A stretch of DNA of 48,343 bases from an uncultured Hyphomicrobiales bacterium (GCA_903878085.1 CAIRGJ010000044.1:1-48343); one strand, 5' to 3'. Positions 1-15,848 are shown, numbered from the stretch's first letter. The notes: generated by a model not told the origin, from the sequence alone. Translations and numbers: made by a program.

Positions 1-3416
<3,416 letters not shown>

Positions 3417-3436
3417 AACTCGCTGTATCAAAATCA

Positions 3437-3464
3437 AAGGGCCACCTTCGGGTGGCCCTTTTTT
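3437..3464 (+). terminator. Rho-independent terminator after rpoC
   Basis: A 10-bp perfect stem (AAGGGCCACC / GGTGGCCCTT) with a TTCG tetraloop, followed by TTTTATT. It lies directly behind rpoC and separates it from the alpha-glucosidase gene. Confidence 0.92.
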
Positions 3465-3518
3465 ATTGGGTAATCGCCGTCACACCGGCGTAACGAATCG
3501 TCCCTAGGGACTTCGCCC

Positions 3519-5105
3519 ATGCACTGGTGGCAGCGGGCGGTCCTCTATCAGATCTATCCGCGCTCGTTTCAGGACTCGAACGGCGACGGCGTCGGCGATT
3601 TGCCCGGCATCGTCCGGCGATTGCCTTATCTTGCCGAACTCGGCGTCGATGCCCTCTGGCTGTCGCCGATCTTCGTCTCGCCGATGGCCGATTTCGGCTA
3701 CGACATCTCCGATTACACCGCGATCGATCCGCTGTTCGGCAGCATGCGCGATTTCGATGCGTTGCTGGACGCAGCGCACGCGCAAGGCCTCAAGGTGCTG
3801 TTGGATTTCGTGCCCAACCACACGTCCGACCAACACCCGTGGTTCGTCGAAAGCAGAGCCTCACGCCAGTCGGCAAAACGCGATTGGTATATCTGGCGTA
3901 ACGGCGCACCGAACGGCGGTCCGCCAAACAATTGGCTATCGGAGTTCGGCGGCTCGGCCTGGCAATTCGATGCGGCCACCGATCAATATTACTACCACGC
4001 CTTCTTGGCCGCGCAGCCGGATTTGAACTGGCGCAATCCGCAAGTGCGTGACGCCATGCACGACACGATGCGGTTCTGGCTGCGCCGCGGCGTCGACGGT
4101 TTCCGCGTCGATGTGATCTGGCACCTCATCAAGGACGAGGCCTTCCGCGACAATCCGCCTAATCCGGATTTTCGGGATGGCGAGATGCCGTACCGGCGTC
4201 TGTTGCCGCTGTATTCGACCGACCGGCCGGAGGTGCACGACATCATCCAGGGCCTGCGCGCCGTGATCGACGAATTTCCCGAACGCCTGCTGATCGGCGA
4301 GGTCTATCTGCCGGTCGAACGGCTCGCCGCCTATTACGGCCGCGATCTTTCCGGCGCGCATCTGCCGTTCAATTTCAGCCTGTTGGAGACGCCGTGGCAG
4401 GCGCGCGCCATTGCCGCTTTGATCGACCGCTACGAGGCGGCTTTGCCCGACGGCGCCTGGCCGAATTGGGTGCTCGGCAATCACGACCGGCCGCGGCTGG
4501 CGAGCCGGGTGGGGGATGCGCAGATGGCGGTGGCGGCCATGCTGTTGCTGACGCTGCGCGGCACCCCGACGCTCTATTACGGCGACGAGATCGGCATGCG
4601 TCAGGCTGCGATTGCGCCTGGGCAGGTGCGCGACCCTTGGGAGAAGAATGTGCCCGGCTTTGGCGCCGGCCGCGACGGTTGCCGCACGCCGATGCAATGG
4701 GATGGCGGCGCCCACGCCGGTTTTTCGGTAGCCGAGCCGTGGCTGCCGGTGTCTGATGACTTTGCCGCCTGCAATGTTGCCCGTGAGAGCGCCGACCCGT
4801 CGTCGCTGCTCAATCTCTATCGACGGCTGATTGCTCTGCGCCGCACCCGGGTGGCACTTAGCCAAGGCGATTACCGTCCGCTCGCCGCCGCCTGCGACAT
4901 TTTGGCTTACGAGCGGGTAGTGGCAGGCGACCGGGTGCTGGTTGTGCTCAATCTCGGGCCACAACCGATAGTTTACCGGGTTCCAGCCGGCACAACCGCC
5001 GAAAATCTGCTGATTTCGACCGATTCGGGCCGCGACGGCCAAAAAGTCGCCGATTCTATAGCCTTGCGAGGCCACGAAGGGGTTGTTATCGAGCTTTGTG
5101 TCTAA
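3519..5105 (+). CDS. GH13 family alpha-glucosidase (oligo-1,6-glucosidase/alpha-amylase type)
   Basis: Glycoside hydrolase of 528 residues, the normal length for GH13 alpha-glucosidases that cleave short alpha-glucosides. The conserved GH13 regions are all visible. Region I is DFVPNH (residues 96-101). Region II is GFRVD with the nucleophile Asp198. Region III is GEVY with the acid/base Glu261. Region IV is NHD with the transition-state Asp323. The N-terminus WWQRAVLYQIYPRSF is the classic start of this group, and no signal peptide is seen, so it is cytoplasmic. The start ATG has only a weak ribosome binding site. It sits alone between the rpoC terminator and the str operon leader, interrupting the usual rpoC-rpsL neighbourhood. 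Substrate (sucrose, maltose, trehalulose-like or isomaltose) cannot be decided from sequence. Confidence 0.9.
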   Translation: MHWWQRAVLYQIYPRSFQDSNGDGVGDLPGIVRRLPYLAELGVDALWLSPIFVSPMADFGYDISDYTAIDPLFGSMRDFDALLDAAHAQGLKVLLDFVPNHTSDQHPWFVESRASRQSAKRDWYIWRNGAPNGGPPNNWLSEFGGSAWQFDAATDQYYYHAFLAAQPDLNWRNPQVRDAMHDTMRFWLRRGVDGFRVDVIWHLIKDEAFRDNPPNPDFRDGEMPYRRLLPLYSTDRPEVHDIIQGLRAVIDEFPERLLIGEVYLPVERLAAYYGRDLSGAHLPFNFSLLETPWQARAIAALIDRYEAALPDGAWPNWVLGNHDRPRLASRVGDAQMAVAAMLLLTLRGTPTLYYGDEIGMRQAAIAPGQVRDPWEKNVPGFGAGRDGCRTPMQWDGGAHAGFSVAEPWLPVSDDFAACNVARESADPSSLLNLYRRLIALRRTRVALSQGDYRPLAAACDILAYERVVAGDRVLVVLNLGPQPIVYRVPAGTTAENLLISTDSGRDGQKVADSIALRGHEGVVIELCV

Positions 5106-5174
5106 AGCCCAGCAATCGCGTTAAGCGAGGGTGCCGACGGCGCGCCAAACCCCGGTTTTCCGGCCCTTTTCGCC

Positions 5175-5203
5175 TTGACTTGGGGGGGAGTGGCCGATAC
5201 ATA
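5175..5203 (+). promoter_or_regulatory. Probable sigma-70 promoter of the str operon
   Basis: TTGACT (5175-5180), a 17-base spacer, then TACATA (5198-5203). It lies about 315 bases before rpsL in the only long gap upstream of the operon. The resulting leader would be about 300 nt. The match is by eye, not by scoring. Confidence 0.5.
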
Positions 5204-5517
5204 CGCCTCACTTAACGGCAGGCGGTGAGCTTCGCTACTTCGGAACGGCCGCCCAGCTAATCCTTTGAGATTGTTTGAGTTTTCTCAGAGCTTGGCTGGT
5301 GCAATCGCCTCGACGGATGAAGCTCAAACGCTGCCTCTGACAGCCACTGTCAGGTTTAGGAGAGCGGACGCGATGAAAATCGCGTTCGTCCGAACGGAAA
5401 AAGCGCACCCGCGTTTCATGCGGATGGCGCGATTTCGTTTTGCGCGCGGGTACTACCCCGCGCGGATGACTGATTCACGGGCGCTCGTGCCCAAAACGAA
5501 CGTAGCGAAGGCGAACG
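5204..5517 (+). other. Long rpsL leader with a GC-rich hairpin
   Basis: A 314-base stretch without a convincing gene. It contains a perfect 8-bp hairpin (CGCGCGGG at 5443-5450 with CCCGCGCG at 5457-5464, loop TACTAC) about 55 bases before the rpsL start. No U-run follows, so it is not a simple terminator; a translational-control or attenuation role is possible. An 88-codon frame crosses the leader into rpsL but has no family resemblance and was not called. Confidence 0.35.
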
Positions 5518-6371
<854 letters not shown>

Positions 6372-6401
6372 CGACGAACAACCTATAGGAATCGAACTAA
6401 T

Positions 6402-8477
6402 ATGCCCCGCGTCCACGCAATCGAGGACTACCGTAATTTCGGCATCATGGCTCACATTGATGCTGGGAAAACCACGACTACGGAACGGATCCTCTATTAT
6501 ACCGGCAAGAGCCATAAAATCGGCGAGGTGCATGAAGGCGCCGCGACGATGGATTGGATGGAGCAGGAGCAGGAACGCGGCATCACCATTACCTCGGCCG
6601 CGACCACCGCGTTCTGGCACGGCAAGCGTCTGAACATCATCGACACCCCCGGCCACGTGGACTTCACCATCGAAGTCGAGCGTTCGCTGCGCGTGCTCGA
6701 CGGCGCCGTCGTCGTGCTCGACTCGAACCAGGGCGTCGAGCCGCAGACCGAAACCGTCTGGCGTCAGGGCGACAAGTACAAAGTTCCGCGCATCGTGTTC
6801 GCCAACAAGATGGACAAGATCGGCGCCGACTTCTTCAAGTGCATCGATGACATCAAGACCCGCCTTGGCGCGCGGCCGATCGCGATCCAGCTGCCGATCG
6901 GCTCCGAGCAGAACTACAAGGGCCTGATCGACCTGGTGCGCATGAAGGGCGTGATCTGGGAAGACGAGGCGCTCGGCGCCAACTACAAAGATATCGAAAT
7001 TCCCGCCGACATGTTGGATCAGGCGCAGGAATATCGCGACCTGATGATCGAAGCGGCTTGCGAACTCGACGACGACGCAGCGACCGCCTACCTCGAGGGC
7101 AAGATGCCCGACGAGGCGACGGTCAAGAAGCTGATCCGCAAGGCCGTGATCACCGGCGCCTTCTTCCCGGTGCTGTGCGGCTCGGCGTTCAAGAACAAGG
7201 GCGTGCAGCCGCTACTCGACGCCGTCGTCGACTATCTGCCGTCGCCGCTCGACGTGCCGCCGATCATGGGCATCAACCCGGACAACGGCGAAGAAGTTGT
7301 GCGCAAGCCCGGCGACAGCGAGCCGCTGGCGTTGCTCGGTTTCAAGATCATGGACGACCCCTTCGTCGGCACCATCACCTTCTGCCGCATCTATTCCGGC
7401 ACGCTGACCAGCGGCACCGGCGTCATCAATTCGACCAAAGAGCGCAAAGAGCGCATCGGCCGCATGTTGCTGATGCATGCCAACAACCGCGAAGACATCA
7501 AGGAAGCCTATGCCGGCGACATCGTCGCGCTGGCGGGCCTCAAGGAAGTGCGCACCGGCGACACGCTGTGCGACCCCAAGCAGCCCGTCATCCTTGAAAA
7601 GATGGAATTCCCGGAGCCGGTGATCGAAATCGCGATCGAGCCCAAGTCGAAGGCCGACCAGGAAAAACTCGGCGTCGCTTTGGCCAAGCTGGTGGCGGAA
7701 GATCCGTCATTCCGCGTTCACACCGATCAGGAATCCGGCCAGACCATCATCAAGGGCATGGGCGAGTTGCATCTCGACATCAAGGTCGACATCCTCCGCC
7801 GCACCTACAAGGTTGACGCCAACATCGGCGCGCCGCAGGTGGCCTATCGCGAGCGCATCACCAAGCCGGTCACGGTCGACTTCCAGCACAAGAAGCAGAC
7901 CGGCGGTACCGGCCAGTTCGCCCAGATCAAGATCAACGTCGAGCCCTTGCCGGCCGGCAGCGGCTTCATCTTCGAAAACGAAGTCGTCGGCGGCGCGGTG
8001 CCGAAAGAATTCATTCCCGGCGTCGAGAAGGGTCTCGAATCGGTTCTGGGCGCAGGTCTGCTCGCCGGCTTCCCGGTGGTCGACCTCAAGGTCACGCTGA
8101 TCGACGGCCGCTACCACGAAGTCGATTCGTCGGCGCTGGCCTTTGAAATCTGCGCGCGCGGCGCACTTCGCGAAGCGCTGCAGAAGGGCGGCTCGGTGCT
8201 GCTCGAGCCGATCATGAAGGTCGAAGTGGTGACGGTGGCCGAATATACCGGTTCGGTTATCGGCGATCTCAACTCGCGGCGCGGCCACATTCAAGGCCAG
8301 GACGTGCGCGGCAACGCCAACGTCATCAACGCCATGGTGCCGCTCGCCAACATGTTCAGCTACGTCAACAACCTGCGTTCCATGTCACAGGGACGCGCCA
8401 CCTTCACGATGCAGTTCGATCATTACGAAGAAGTTCCGCGCAACGTCGCGCTCGAGGTTCAGGCGAAATACGCCTGA
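6402..8477 (+). CDS. fusA: Elongation factor G
   Basis: Translocation GTPase, 691 residues, full length. The P-loop [12 protein letters not shown] lies at residues 17-28, the DTPGH switch II and NKMD G4 motifs are intact, and domains II-V follow, including [10 protein letters not shown] in domain IV. It works with the ribosome in the cytoplasm to move tRNA and mRNA after peptide transfer. It sits between rpsG and tuf in the canonical order. Nothing indicates a second-type EF-G. Confidence 0.98.
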   Translation: MPRVHAIEDYRNFGIMAHIDAGKTTTTERILYYTGKSHKIGEVHEGAATMDWMEQEQERGITITSAATTAFWHGKRLNIIDTPGHVDFTIEVERSLRVLDGAVVVLDSNQGVEPQTETVWRQGDKYKVPRIVFANKMDKIGADFFKCIDDIKTRLGARPIAIQLPIGSEQNYKGLIDLVRMKGVIWEDEALGANYKDIEIPADMLDQAQEYRDLMIEAACELDDDAATAYLEGKMPDEATVKKLIRKAVITGAFFPVLCGSAFKNKGVQPLLDAVVDYLPSPLDVPPIMGINPDNGEEVVRKPGDSEPLALLGFKIMDDPFVGTITFCRIYSGTLTSGTGVINSTKERKERIGRMLLMHANNREDIKEAYAGDIVALAGLKEVRTGDTLCDPKQPVILEKMEFPEPVIEIAIEPKSKADQEKLGVALAKLVAEDPSFRVHTDQESGQTIIKGMGELHLDIKVDILRRTYKVDANIGAPQVAYRERITKPVTVDFQHKKQTGGTGQFAQIKINVEPLPAGSGFIFENEVVGGAVPKEFIPGVEKGLESVLGAGLLAGFPVVDLKVTLIDGRYHEVDSSALAFEICARGALREALQKGGSVLLEPIMKVEVVTVAEYTGSVIGDLNSRRGHIQGQDVRGNANVINAMVPLANMFSYVNNLRSMSQGRATFTMQFDHYEEVPRNVALEVQAKYA

Positions 8478-8531
8478 TCATTGACGCGCAAACTTTAACG
8501 CACTCGCAGAGACCCGACAGGGAGAGTTTAA

Positions 8532-9722
8532 ATGGCTAAAGAGAAATTCCTCCGCAATAAGCCGCATTGTAACATCGGCACCATCGGTCACGTCGACCAT
8601 GGCAAGACGTCGTTGACTGCGGCGATCACCAAGGTGCTCGCCGAGACCGGCGGCGCGACCTTCACCGCCTACGATCAGATTGATAAGGCGCCGGAAGAGA
8701 AGGCGCGCGGCATCACGATCTCGACCGCCCACGTCGAATACGAGACCAAGAACCGGCATTATGCTCACGTCGATTGTCCCGGCCACGCCGACTATGTGAA
8801 GAACATGATCACGGGCGCCGCGCAGATGGACGGCGCGATCCTGGTCGTGTCCGCCGCCGACGGCCCGATGCCGCAGACCCGCGAACACATCCTGCTTGCG
8901 CGTCAGGTCGGCGTGCCCGCCCTCGTCGTGTTCATGAACAAAGTCGACATGGTCGACGATCCGGAACTGCTCGAGCTGGTCGAGCTCGAAGTTCGCGAGC
9001 TTCTCTCCAAGTATAACTACCCGGGCGACAAGATTCCGATCATCAAGGGCTCGGCCCTGATGGCGCTCGACGACAAGGATCCCAAGCTCGGCCACGACGC
9101 CATCCTCGAGCTGATGAAGGCGGTCGACGAGTACATTCCGCAGCCGGAACGTCCGATCGATCTGCCGTTCCTGATGCCGGTGGAAGACGTGTTCTCGATC
9201 TCCGGCCGCGGCACCGTCTGCACCGGTCGCGTCGAGCGCGGCATCGTCAAGGTCGGCGAGGAAGTCGAGATCGTCGGCATCAAGCCGACCGTCAAGACCG
9301 TCGTCACCGGCGTCGAAATGTTCCGCAAGCTGCTCGATCAGGGCCAGGCCGGCGACAACATCGGCGCGCTGCTGCGCGGCACCAAGCGTGAGGAAGTCGA
9401 GCGTGGCCAGGTTCTCTGCAAGCCTGGCTCAGTCAAGCCGCACACCAAGTTCAAGGCCGAGGCCTATATCCTCACCAAGGAAGAGGGCGGCCGTCATACT
9501 CCGTTCTTCACCAATTATCGTCCGCAGTTCTACTTCCGCACGACCGACGTGACGGGCGTGGTGCATCTGCCGGCCGGTACCGAAATGGTGATGCCGGGCG
9601 ACAACGTGGCGATGGAAGTGCACCTGATCGTGCCGATCGCCATGGAAGAAAAGCTTCGTTTCGCCATTCGCGAAGGCGGCCGTACGGTCGGCGCCGGCGT
9701 GGTTGCGAGCATCATCGAGTAG
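8532..9722 (+). CDS. tuf: Elongation factor Tu
   Basis: Delivers aminoacyl-tRNA to the ribosome; 396 residues. GHVDHGKTS (residues 19-27), DCPGH and NKVD are the GTP-binding motifs, and domains II and III are complete, ending in [10 protein letters not shown]. The GGAGAG ribosome binding site precedes the ATG. This is the last gene of the str operon before a hairpin-containing gap and rpsJ. Many alphaproteobacteria carry a second tuf copy, which would be outside this window. Confidence 0.98.
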   Translation: MAKEKFLRNKPHCNIGTIGHVDHGKTSLTAAITKVLAETGGATFTAYDQIDKAPEEKARGITISTAHVEYETKNRHYAHVDCPGHADYVKNMITGAAQMDGAILVVSAADGPMPQTREHILLARQVGVPALVVFMNKVDMVDDPELLELVELEVRELLSKYNYPGDKIPIIKGSALMALDDKDPKLGHDAILELMKAVDEYIPQPERPIDLPFLMPVEDVFSISGRGTVCTGRVERGIVKVGEEVEIVGIKPTVKTVVTGVEMFRKLLDQGQAGDNIGALLRGTKREEVERGQVLCKPGSVKPHTKFKAEAYILTKEEGGRHTPFFTNYRPQFYFRTTDVTGVVHLPAGTEMVMPGDNVAMEVHLIVPIAMEEKLRFAIREGGRTVGAGVVASIIE

Positions 9723-9735
9723 TCAGACAAGTGTC

Positions 9736-9759
9736 ATGGCCGGGTTCAAACCCGGCCAT
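9736..9759 (+). repeat. Palindromic hairpin between tuf and rpsJ
   Basis: Perfect 9-bp stem ATGGCCGGG / CCCGGCCAT with loop TTCAAA. No U-tract follows, so termination is doubtful. The arms are identical to those of the first hairpin of the repeats at 34297 and 43679, so it probably belongs to the same family (one hairpin only). Confidence 0.7.
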
Positions 9760-9835
9760 CCACGTCTTTGCGAAATAACAGTGTCGTGAATGCCCAACGT
9801 GTAAACGCCGGGTGTGACGGACGAGAGAAACAAAA

Positions 9836-10144
9836 ATGAACGGCCAGAATATCCGGATCCGGCTCAAGGCGTTCGACCACCGCATCCTCGATGCGTCGAC
9901 GCGCGAGATCGTGAACACGGCCAAGCGCACCGGTGCGCAGGTCCGTGGCCCGATTCCGCTGCCGACGCGTATCGAGAAGTTCACGGTGAACCGCTCGCCC
10001 CACGTCGACAAGAAAAGCCGGGAACAGTTCGAAATGCGCACGCACAAGCGTCTTTTGGACATCGTCGACCCGACGCCGCAAACCGTGGACGCGCTGATGA
10101 AGCTCGACCTCGCCGCGGGCGTCGACGTCGAGATCAAGCTCTAG
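9836..10144 (+). CDS. rpsJ: 30S ribosomal protein S10
   Basis: S10 of 102 residues ([19 protein letters not shown]...), normal length. It is part of the small-subunit head and, as NusE, partners NusB in antitermination. First gene of the S10 block. The gap from tuf is 113 bases and includes a hairpin, so S10 may have its own promoter, which I could not identify. Confidence 0.98.
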   Translation: MNGQNIRIRLKAFDHRILDASTREIVNTAKRTGAQVRGPIPLPTRIEKFTVNRSPHVDKKSREQFEMRTHKRLLDIVDPTPQTVDALMKLDLAAGVDVEIKL

Positions 10145-10167
10145 CGCCGGGATAAGGACTTACGACA

Positions 10168-10899
10168 ATGCGTACGGGAGTGGTCGCGAAGAAGGTCGGA
10201 ATGACCCGGGTGTTCTCCGAGAGCGGAGAGCATATCCCGGTGACGGTGCTGCAATTGCAGCAGTGTCAGGTCATTGCCCATCGCACCAAAGACAAGAACG
10301 GTTACGTTGCGCTGCAGCTCGGTTCGGGCCCGCGCCGCACCAACAATATGAGCAAGGCCGACCGCGGTTATTTCGCGAAGGCCAATGTCGAGCCGCGGCG
10401 TAAACTCGCCGAATTCCGCGTCACCGAAGATTCGGTGATCCCGGTTGGCGCCGAAATCACGGCCGATCATTTCGCCGAAGGCCAGTTCGTCGATGTCTGC
10501 GGCATTTCGATCGGTAAGGGCTTTGCCGGCGGCATGAAGCGCTGGAACTTCGGCGGCTTGCGCGCCTCGCACGGCGTCTCGGTCTCGCATCGTTCGATCG
10601 GTTCGACCGGCGGCCGTCAGGACCCCGGCAAGACCTTCAAGAACAAGAAGATGCCCGGCCACATGGGTGTCGACCGCATCACGACGCTCAACCTCAAGGT
10701 CGTCAAGACCGACGTCGAGCGCGGCCTTATCCTGGTCGAAGGCGCGGTGCCTGGCGCCAAGGGCGGCTGGATCACCGTACGCGATGCGGTGAAGAAGAAG
10801 GCGCACAAGGATACGCCGAAGCCCGGCAAGTTCCGCGTCAGCGAGGCTGCTGCTGTGCCCGCCGCCGAAGCTGCCCCCGCCGAGAAGGAGGGCGCATAA
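10168..10899 (+). CDS. rplC: 50S ribosomal protein L3
   Basis: L3, 243 residues, starting [16 protein letters not shown]. It is an early-assembly protein near the peptidyl transferase centre. The [20 protein letters not shown] segment carries the glutamine that PrmB methylates in enterobacteria. The Ala/Glu-rich C-terminal tail (last ~20 residues) is common in alphaproteobacterial L3. One base separates it from rplD. Confidence 0.97.
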   Translation: MRTGVVAKKVGMTRVFSESGEHIPVTVLQLQQCQVIAHRTKDKNGYVALQLGSGPRRTNNMSKADRGYFAKANVEPRRKLAEFRVTEDSVIPVGAEITADHFAEGQFVDVCGISIGKGFAGGMKRWNFGGLRASHGVSVSHRSIGSTGGRQDPGKTFKNKKMPGHMGVDRITTLNLKVVKTDVERGLILVEGAVPGAKGGWITVRDAVKKKAHKDTPKPGKFRVSEAAAVPAAEAAPAEKEGA

Positions 10900-10900
10900 C

Positions 10901-11521
10901 ATGGATATGAAAATCACCACGCTTGAAGGCAAAGAGGCCGGTTCGGTCAGCCTGTCGGATGAGATTTTCGGCCTCGAGCCGCGGGTCGACATCGTGCAGC
11001 GCTGCGTCAACTGGCAGCTCGCCAAGCGTCAGCGCGGTACGCACAAGACCAAGGATCGCTCCGAGATCTGGCGCACCGGCAAAAAGATGTACGCGCAGAA
11101 GGGCACCGGCGGTGCTCGTCACGGCTCGGCCCGCGTGCCGCAGTTCCGCGGCGGCGGTCGCGCCTTCGGTCCGGTCGTGCGCAGCCACGCCACCAATTTG
11201 CCGAAGAAGGTCCGCGCGCTTGCGCTCAAGCACGCGCTGTCGTCGAAGGCCAAGGACGGCGGTCTGATTGTCGTCGACAAGCTGACGCTCAAGGATTCCA
11301 AGACCAAGACGCTGGCCGCGCAGTTCGGCAAGCTCAGCCTGGTCAATGCGCTGATCATCGACGGCGCCGAGGTCGAGATGAACGTGCGCAACGCGGCGCG
11401 CAACATTCCGAATATCGACGTGCTGCCGATTCAGGGCATCAACGTCTATGACATCATGCGGCGTAAGACCCTGGTTCTGACCAAGGCGGCGCTGGATGCG
11501 CTGGAGGCGCGATTCAAATGA
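10901..11521 (+). CDS. rplD: 50S ribosomal protein L4
   Basis: L4, 206 residues. The extended loop with [19 protein letters not shown] lines the exit tunnel. In E. coli L4 represses the S10 operon; no matching leader was identified here. A second in-frame ATG two codons in (MKITTLEG) is an equally good start. The stop overlaps the rplW start (ATGA), so the two are probably translationally coupled. Confidence 0.97.
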   Translation: MDMKITTLEGKEAGSVSLSDEIFGLEPRVDIVQRCVNWQLAKRQRGTHKTKDRSEIWRTGKKMYAQKGTGGARHGSARVPQFRGGGRAFGPVVRSHATNLPKKVRALALKHALSSKAKDGGLIVVDKLTLKDSKTKTLAAQFGKLSLVNALIIDGAEVEMNVRNAARNIPNIDVLPIQGINVYDIMRRKTLVLTKAALDALEARFK

Positions 11522-11817
11522 GCACGACCGATCCGCGCCACTACGACGTCATTCTGTCCCCGGTGATCACCGAAAAGGCCACCATGGGTTCGGAGTTCAA
11601 CAAGGTTACCTTCAAGGTGGCGCGCAACGCCACCAAGCCGCAGATCAAAGAAGCGGTCGAGAAGCTGTTCGACGTCAAGGTCAAGAACGTCAACACGCTC
11701 ATCCGCCAAGGCAAAGTGAAGATGTTCAAGAACAAGGTTGGACAGCAGTCCGACGTGAAGCGCGCGATCGTGACTCTGGAAGAGGGTCACCGCATCGATG
11801 TGACCACCGGATTGTAA
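11518..11817 (+). CDS. rplW: 50S ribosomal protein L23
   Basis: L23, 99 residues, at the tunnel exit where SRP and trigger factor dock. The motif [10 protein letters not shown] opens the protein and [13 protein letters not shown] follows. It overlaps rplD by four bases. Confidence 0.97.
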   Translation: MSTTDPRHYDVILSPVITEKATMGSEFNKVTFKVARNATKPQIKEAVEKLFDVKVKNVNTLIRQGKVKMFKNKVGQQSDVKRAIVTLEEGHRIDVTTGL

Positions 11818-11829
11818 GGGAGCGGATCG

Positions 11830-12663
11830 ATGGCGTTAAAGACCTACAATCCGACCACCCCGAGCCAGCGTCAGCTGGTGAACATCGACCGTTCGTCGTT
11901 GTACAAGGGGCCGCCGCTCAAGGCGCTGACCGAAGGTCAGCATTCGCACGGCGGCCGTAACAACACCGGCCGCATCACCTCGCGGTTCCGCGGCGGTGGC
12001 CACAAGCAGGCCTATCGCCTGATCGATTTCCGCCGCACCAAGTTCGATATGCCGGCGACCGTCCAGCGGCTCGAATACGATCCGAACCGCACGGCTTTCA
12101 TCGCGCTGATCAAGTATCAGGACGGCGAGCAGGCCTACATTCTGGCGCCGCAGCGTTTAGCGCCGGGCGACCAGGTCATCGCCGCCGAGAAGGCCGACGT
12201 GAAGCCGGGCAACGCGATGCCGATCGCCAGCATTCCGGTCGGCACCATCGTGCATAATGTCGAATTGAAGATCGGCAAGGGCGGCCAGCTCGCACGTTCG
12301 GCCGGCTCCTACGTCCAGATCGTCGGACGCGACCAGGATTACGTCATTCTGCGCCTGTCGACGACCGAGCAGCGCCTGGTGCATGGCCGCTGCATGGCGA
12401 CCGTCGGTGCGGTGTCCAACCCGGACAACATGAACACCACGATCGGCAAGGCCGGCCGCCAGCGTTGGAAGGGCCGTATGCCACACAACCGCGGCATCAC
12501 CATGAACCCGGTTGATCATCCGCACGGCGGACGCACCAAGGGCGGCGGCCACTGGGTCACGCCGTGGGGCTTCCCGACCAAGGGTAAGAAGACCCGTAAG
12601 AATAAGCGCACCACCAAGTTCATTGTGGTCAGCCGTCACGACCGCAAGAAGAAGCAGCAGTAG
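11830..12663 (+). CDS. rplB: 50S ribosomal protein L2
   Basis: L2, 277 residues, needed for subunit association and peptidyl transfer. The conserved C-terminal segment [22 protein letters not shown] contains the essential histidine. The N-terminal [16 protein letters not shown] is typical of alphaproteobacteria. Confidence 0.98.
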   Translation: MALKTYNPTTPSQRQLVNIDRSSLYKGPPLKALTEGQHSHGGRNNTGRITSRFRGGGHKQAYRLIDFRRTKFDMPATVQRLEYDPNRTAFIALIKYQDGEQAYILAPQRLAPGDQVIAAEKADVKPGNAMPIASIPVGTIVHNVELKIGKGGQLARSAGSYVQIVGRDQDYVILRLSTTEQRLVHGRCMATVGAVSNPDNMNTTIGKAGRQRWKGRMPHNRGITMNPVDHPHGGRTKGGGHWVTPWGFPTKGKKTRKNKRTTKFIVVSRHDRKKKQQ

Positions 12664-12674
12664 GGAAATAGGTA

Positions 12675-12989
12675 ATGACTCGTTCCGCATGGAAGGGCCC
12701 GTTCGTCGACGGTTATCTGCTGCGCAAGGCGGAAGCCTCGCGCGCGTCAGGCCGTCACGAGGTGATCAAGATATGGAGCCGGCGCTCGACCATTCTGCCG
12801 CAGTTCGTCGGCCTGAATTTCGGCGTCTATAACGGCCAGAAGCACGTTCCGGTGATGGTGACCGAGGAGATGGTCGGTCACAAGTTCGGCGAGTTCTCGC
12901 CGACCCGGATGTTCTACGGCCATACCGCCGACCGCAAAGCCAAGCGCTCGAGCGCGCCTGCAGCCGCTCCCGCGGCGGCGGCAAGCTGA
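12675..12989 (+). CDS. rpsS: 30S ribosomal protein S19 with Ala/Pro tail
   Basis: S19 of 104 residues against the usual ~92. The core ([19 protein letters not shown] ... [19 protein letters not shown]) is normal. The last ~12 residues are an Ala/Pro tail ([12 protein letters not shown]) that is probably disordered. Confidence 0.97.
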   Translation: MTRSAWKGPFVDGYLLRKAEASRASGRHEVIKIWSRRSTILPQFVGLNFGVYNGQKHVPVMVTEEMVGHKFGEFSPTRMFYGHTADRKAKRSSAPAAAPAAAAS

Positions 12990-13005
12990 GGATTAGAGAA
13001 CCGTC

Positions 13006-13398
13006 ATGGGCAAGCGCAAACGCGAACGGGATCTTCCCGACAACGAAGCCAAGGCCATCTGCAAGATGCTGCGGGTGTCGCCGCAGAAGTTGAATCTTGT
13101 GGCGCAGCTGATCCGCGGCAAGAAGGCAGCGACCGCGCTTGCCGACCTGGAATTTTCGCGCAAGCGCATTTCGACCGAAGTGCGCAAGTGCCTGGAATCG
13201 GCAATCGCCAATGCCGAAAACAATCACGACCTCGACGTCGACGATCTCATCGTCGCCGAGGCCCACGTCGGCAAGGCGCTTGTGATCAAGCGCTTCAGCC
13301 CGCGCGGCCGCGGCCGGGTCGGCCAAATCTTAAAACCGTTCTCCCACCTGACGATCATCGTTCGTCAGGTCGAGGCGCCGGCTGAAGCGAAAGCCTGA
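13006..13398 (+). CDS. rplV: 50S ribosomal protein L22
   Basis: L22, 130 residues, lines the exit tunnel; changes in its beta-hairpin cause macrolide resistance. The core [20 protein letters not shown] and the hairpin [16 protein letters not shown] are clear. A short basic N-terminal extension ([15 protein letters not shown]) precedes the core, as in other alphaproteobacteria. Confidence 0.97.
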   Translation: MGKRKRERDLPDNEAKAICKMLRVSPQKLNLVAQLIRGKKAATALADLEFSRKRISTEVRKCLESAIANAENNHDLDVDDLIVAEAHVGKALVIKRFSPRGRGRVGQILKPFSHLTIIVRQVEAPAEAKA

Positions 13399-13409
13399 GG
13401 AGGGATTTA

Positions 13410-14108
<699 letters not shown>

Positions 14109-14124
14109 GGGCACAGAGTAGATC

Positions 14125-14538
14125 ATGCTGCAACCAAAGCGCACCAAGTTCCGCAAGGCGTTCAAGGGCCGCATCCACGGCGTCGCGACGTCAGGCGCCA
14201 AGCTCGCCTTCGGCCAATACGGCCTCAAGGCGGTCGAGCCGGATCGCGTCACCGCGCGCCAGATCGAAGCCGCGCGCCGTGCGCTCACCCGCTTCATGAA
14301 GCGGTCGGGCCGGGTCTGGATCCGCGTCTATCCGGACGTGCCGGTGTCCAAGAAGCCGATCGAAATCCGCATGGGTAAAGGCAAGGGCACGCCCGAGCTT
14401 TGGGTCACGCGCGTCAAGCCAGGCCGCATCCTGTTCGAAGTCGACGGCGTTCCGATCGCCGTCGCCAAGGAAGCGCTGACGCTCGCCGCCGCCAAGTTGC
14501 CGGTCAAGACCCGCTTCATCGAACGTATTGCCGAGTGA
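14125..14538 (+). CDS. rplP: 50S ribosomal protein L16
   Basis: L16, 137 residues ([19 protein letters not shown]...), at the A-site side of the central protuberance. The stop overlaps the next start (TGATG), so rpmC translation is probably coupled to it. Confidence 0.97.
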   Translation: MLQPKRTKFRKAFKGRIHGVATSGAKLAFGQYGLKAVEPDRVTARQIEAARRALTRFMKRSGRVWIRVYPDVPVSKKPIEIRMGKGKGTPELWVTRVKPGRILFEVDGVPIAVAKEALTLAAAKLPVKTRFIERIAE

Positions 14539-14864
14539 TGGACATGAAAGCTTCCGACGTAAGAGCGATGACGCTCGATCAACTGGACGACGAAGTGCTC
14601 AAGCTGAAGAAGGAGCAGTTCAACCTGCGCTTTCAGCGGGCCACCGGTCAGCTTGAGAACACCTCGCGCACGCGCATCATCCGCCGCGATATCGCGCGCA
14701 TGAAGACGATTGCCGGACAGAAGCGCGCCGGCACGCCGGAGGCGAAAGCCGCCGCCACGCCGAGCACGAAGAAGAAGACGAAATCCGTACGGCCCGCGAC
14801 CGCCAAGTCGAAGGCGCGCGCCAAGGGCAACAAGCCCAATAAATCCAAGAAGCAGGGGGCATAA
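14538..14864 (+). CDS. rpmC: 50S ribosomal protein L29 with long Lys/Ala-rich C-terminal tail
   Basis: L29 core [20 protein letters not shown] ... [11 protein letters not shown] ... [14 protein letters not shown] occupies residues 1-65. The start is the ATG overlapping the rplP stop; ATG at 14544 is an alternative. The total is 108 residues, whereas L29 is normally 65-70. Residues ~66-108 form a Lys/Ala/Thr/Pro tail ([20 protein letters not shown] and so on) that should be disordered and strongly basic. It stays in frame until the stop directly abutting rpsQ, so it is not an annotation artefact. L29 sits at the tunnel exit next to L23. Confidence 0.95.
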   Translation: MDMKASDVRAMTLDQLDDEVLKLKKEQFNLRFQRATGQLENTSRTRIIRRDIARMKTIAGQKRAGTPEAKAAATPSTKKKTKSVRPATAKSKARAKGNKPNKSKKQGA

Positions 14865-15116
14865 ATGCCGAAACGTACGCTTCAGGGCGTCGTCGTCAGC
14901 GACAAGCAGGCCAAGACCGTGGTCGTGCGCGTTGACCGGCGTTTCAGCCACGCGACGATGAAGAAGACCGTTCGCCGCTCGAAGAAATACCACGCCCACG
15001 ACGAGACCAACCAATACTCGGTCGGCGATCAGGTGTGGATCGAAGAGCGCCGTCCGCTGTCCAAGCTCAAGTGCTGGGAAGTGGTTCGCGGCGAGAAGAA
15101 GCAGAAAGTTCAATAG
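14865..15116 (+). CDS. rpsQ: 30S ribosomal protein S17
   Basis: S17, 83 residues ([20 protein letters not shown]...), an OB-fold protein binding 16S helix 11. Its ATG directly follows the rpmC stop with no spacer. Confidence 0.97.
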   Translation: MPKRTLQGVVVSDKQAKTVVVRVDRRFSHATMKKTVRRSKKYHAHDETNQYSVGDQVWIEERRPLSKLKCWEVVRGEKKQKVQ

Positions 15117-15153
15117 GCGTCATGCCGTTTAAGACGACAGAAAGAGCCGCATC

Positions 15154-15522
15154 ATGATTCAGATGCAAACGAACCTAGACGTAGCGGACAATTCCGGTGC
15201 GCGCCGCGTCATGTGCATCAAGGTGCTGGGCGGTTCCAAGCGTAAGTACGCCACCATCGGCGACGTCATCGTCGTCTCGGTGAAGGAAGCGATCCCGCGC
15301 GGCCGCGTCAAAAAAGGCGAGGTCATGAAGGCCGTGGTCGTGCGCATCCGCAAGGACATCAAGCGCGCCGACGGTTCGGTCATCCGCTTCGACCGCAACG
15401 CCGCCGTGTTGATCACCGCCCAGATGGAGCCGGTCGGCACCCGTATCTTCGGGCCCGTGCCGCGCGAACTGCGCGCCAAGAACCACATGAAGATCATTTC
15501 GCTCGCGCCGGAGGTGCTGTAA
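15154..15522 (+). CDS. rplN: 50S ribosomal protein L14
   Basis: L14, 122 residues ([20 protein letters not shown]...), located at the subunit interface. RsfS-type silencing factors dock on it. The stop overlaps the rplX start (TAATG). Confidence 0.97.
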   Translation: MIQMQTNLDVADNSGARRVMCIKVLGGSKRKYATIGDVIVVSVKEAIPRGRVKKGEVMKAVVVRIRKDIKRADGSVIRFDRNAAVLITAQMEPVGTRIFGPVPRELRAKNHMKIISLAPEVL

Positions 15523-15848
15523 TGGCCGCGAAAATCCGCAAAGGCGACAAGGTGGTCGTGCTGACCGGCCGCGACAAGGGCCGCACCGGCGAAGTCGTCG
15601 AAGTGCGTCCCGATGACGCCCGCGCCATCGTGCGTGGCGTCAACATCGTCAAGCGCCACCAGCGCCAGACGGCGCAGCAGGAAGGCGGGATCATCTCCAA
15701 GGAGAGCACGATCCATCTATCCAACCTGGCGGTTGCCGATCCCAAGGACGGTAAGCCGACCCGCATTGGTTTTAAATTCGTCGGCGAAGGCACCGAGCGT
15801 AAAAAAGTGCGCGTTGCCAAGCGTTCCGGAGCAGAGATCGATGGCTGA
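15522..15848 (+). CDS. rplX: 50S ribosomal protein L24
   Basis: L24, 108 residues, an assembly initiator with a KOW motif ([21 protein letters not shown]). Its last codons overlap the rplE start by 8 bases. Confidence 0.97.
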   Translation: MAAKIRKGDKVVVLTGRDKGRTGEVVEVRPDDARAIVRGVNIVKRHQRQTAQQEGGIISKESTIHLSNLAVADPKDGKPTRIGFKFVGEGTERKKVRVAKRSGAEIDG

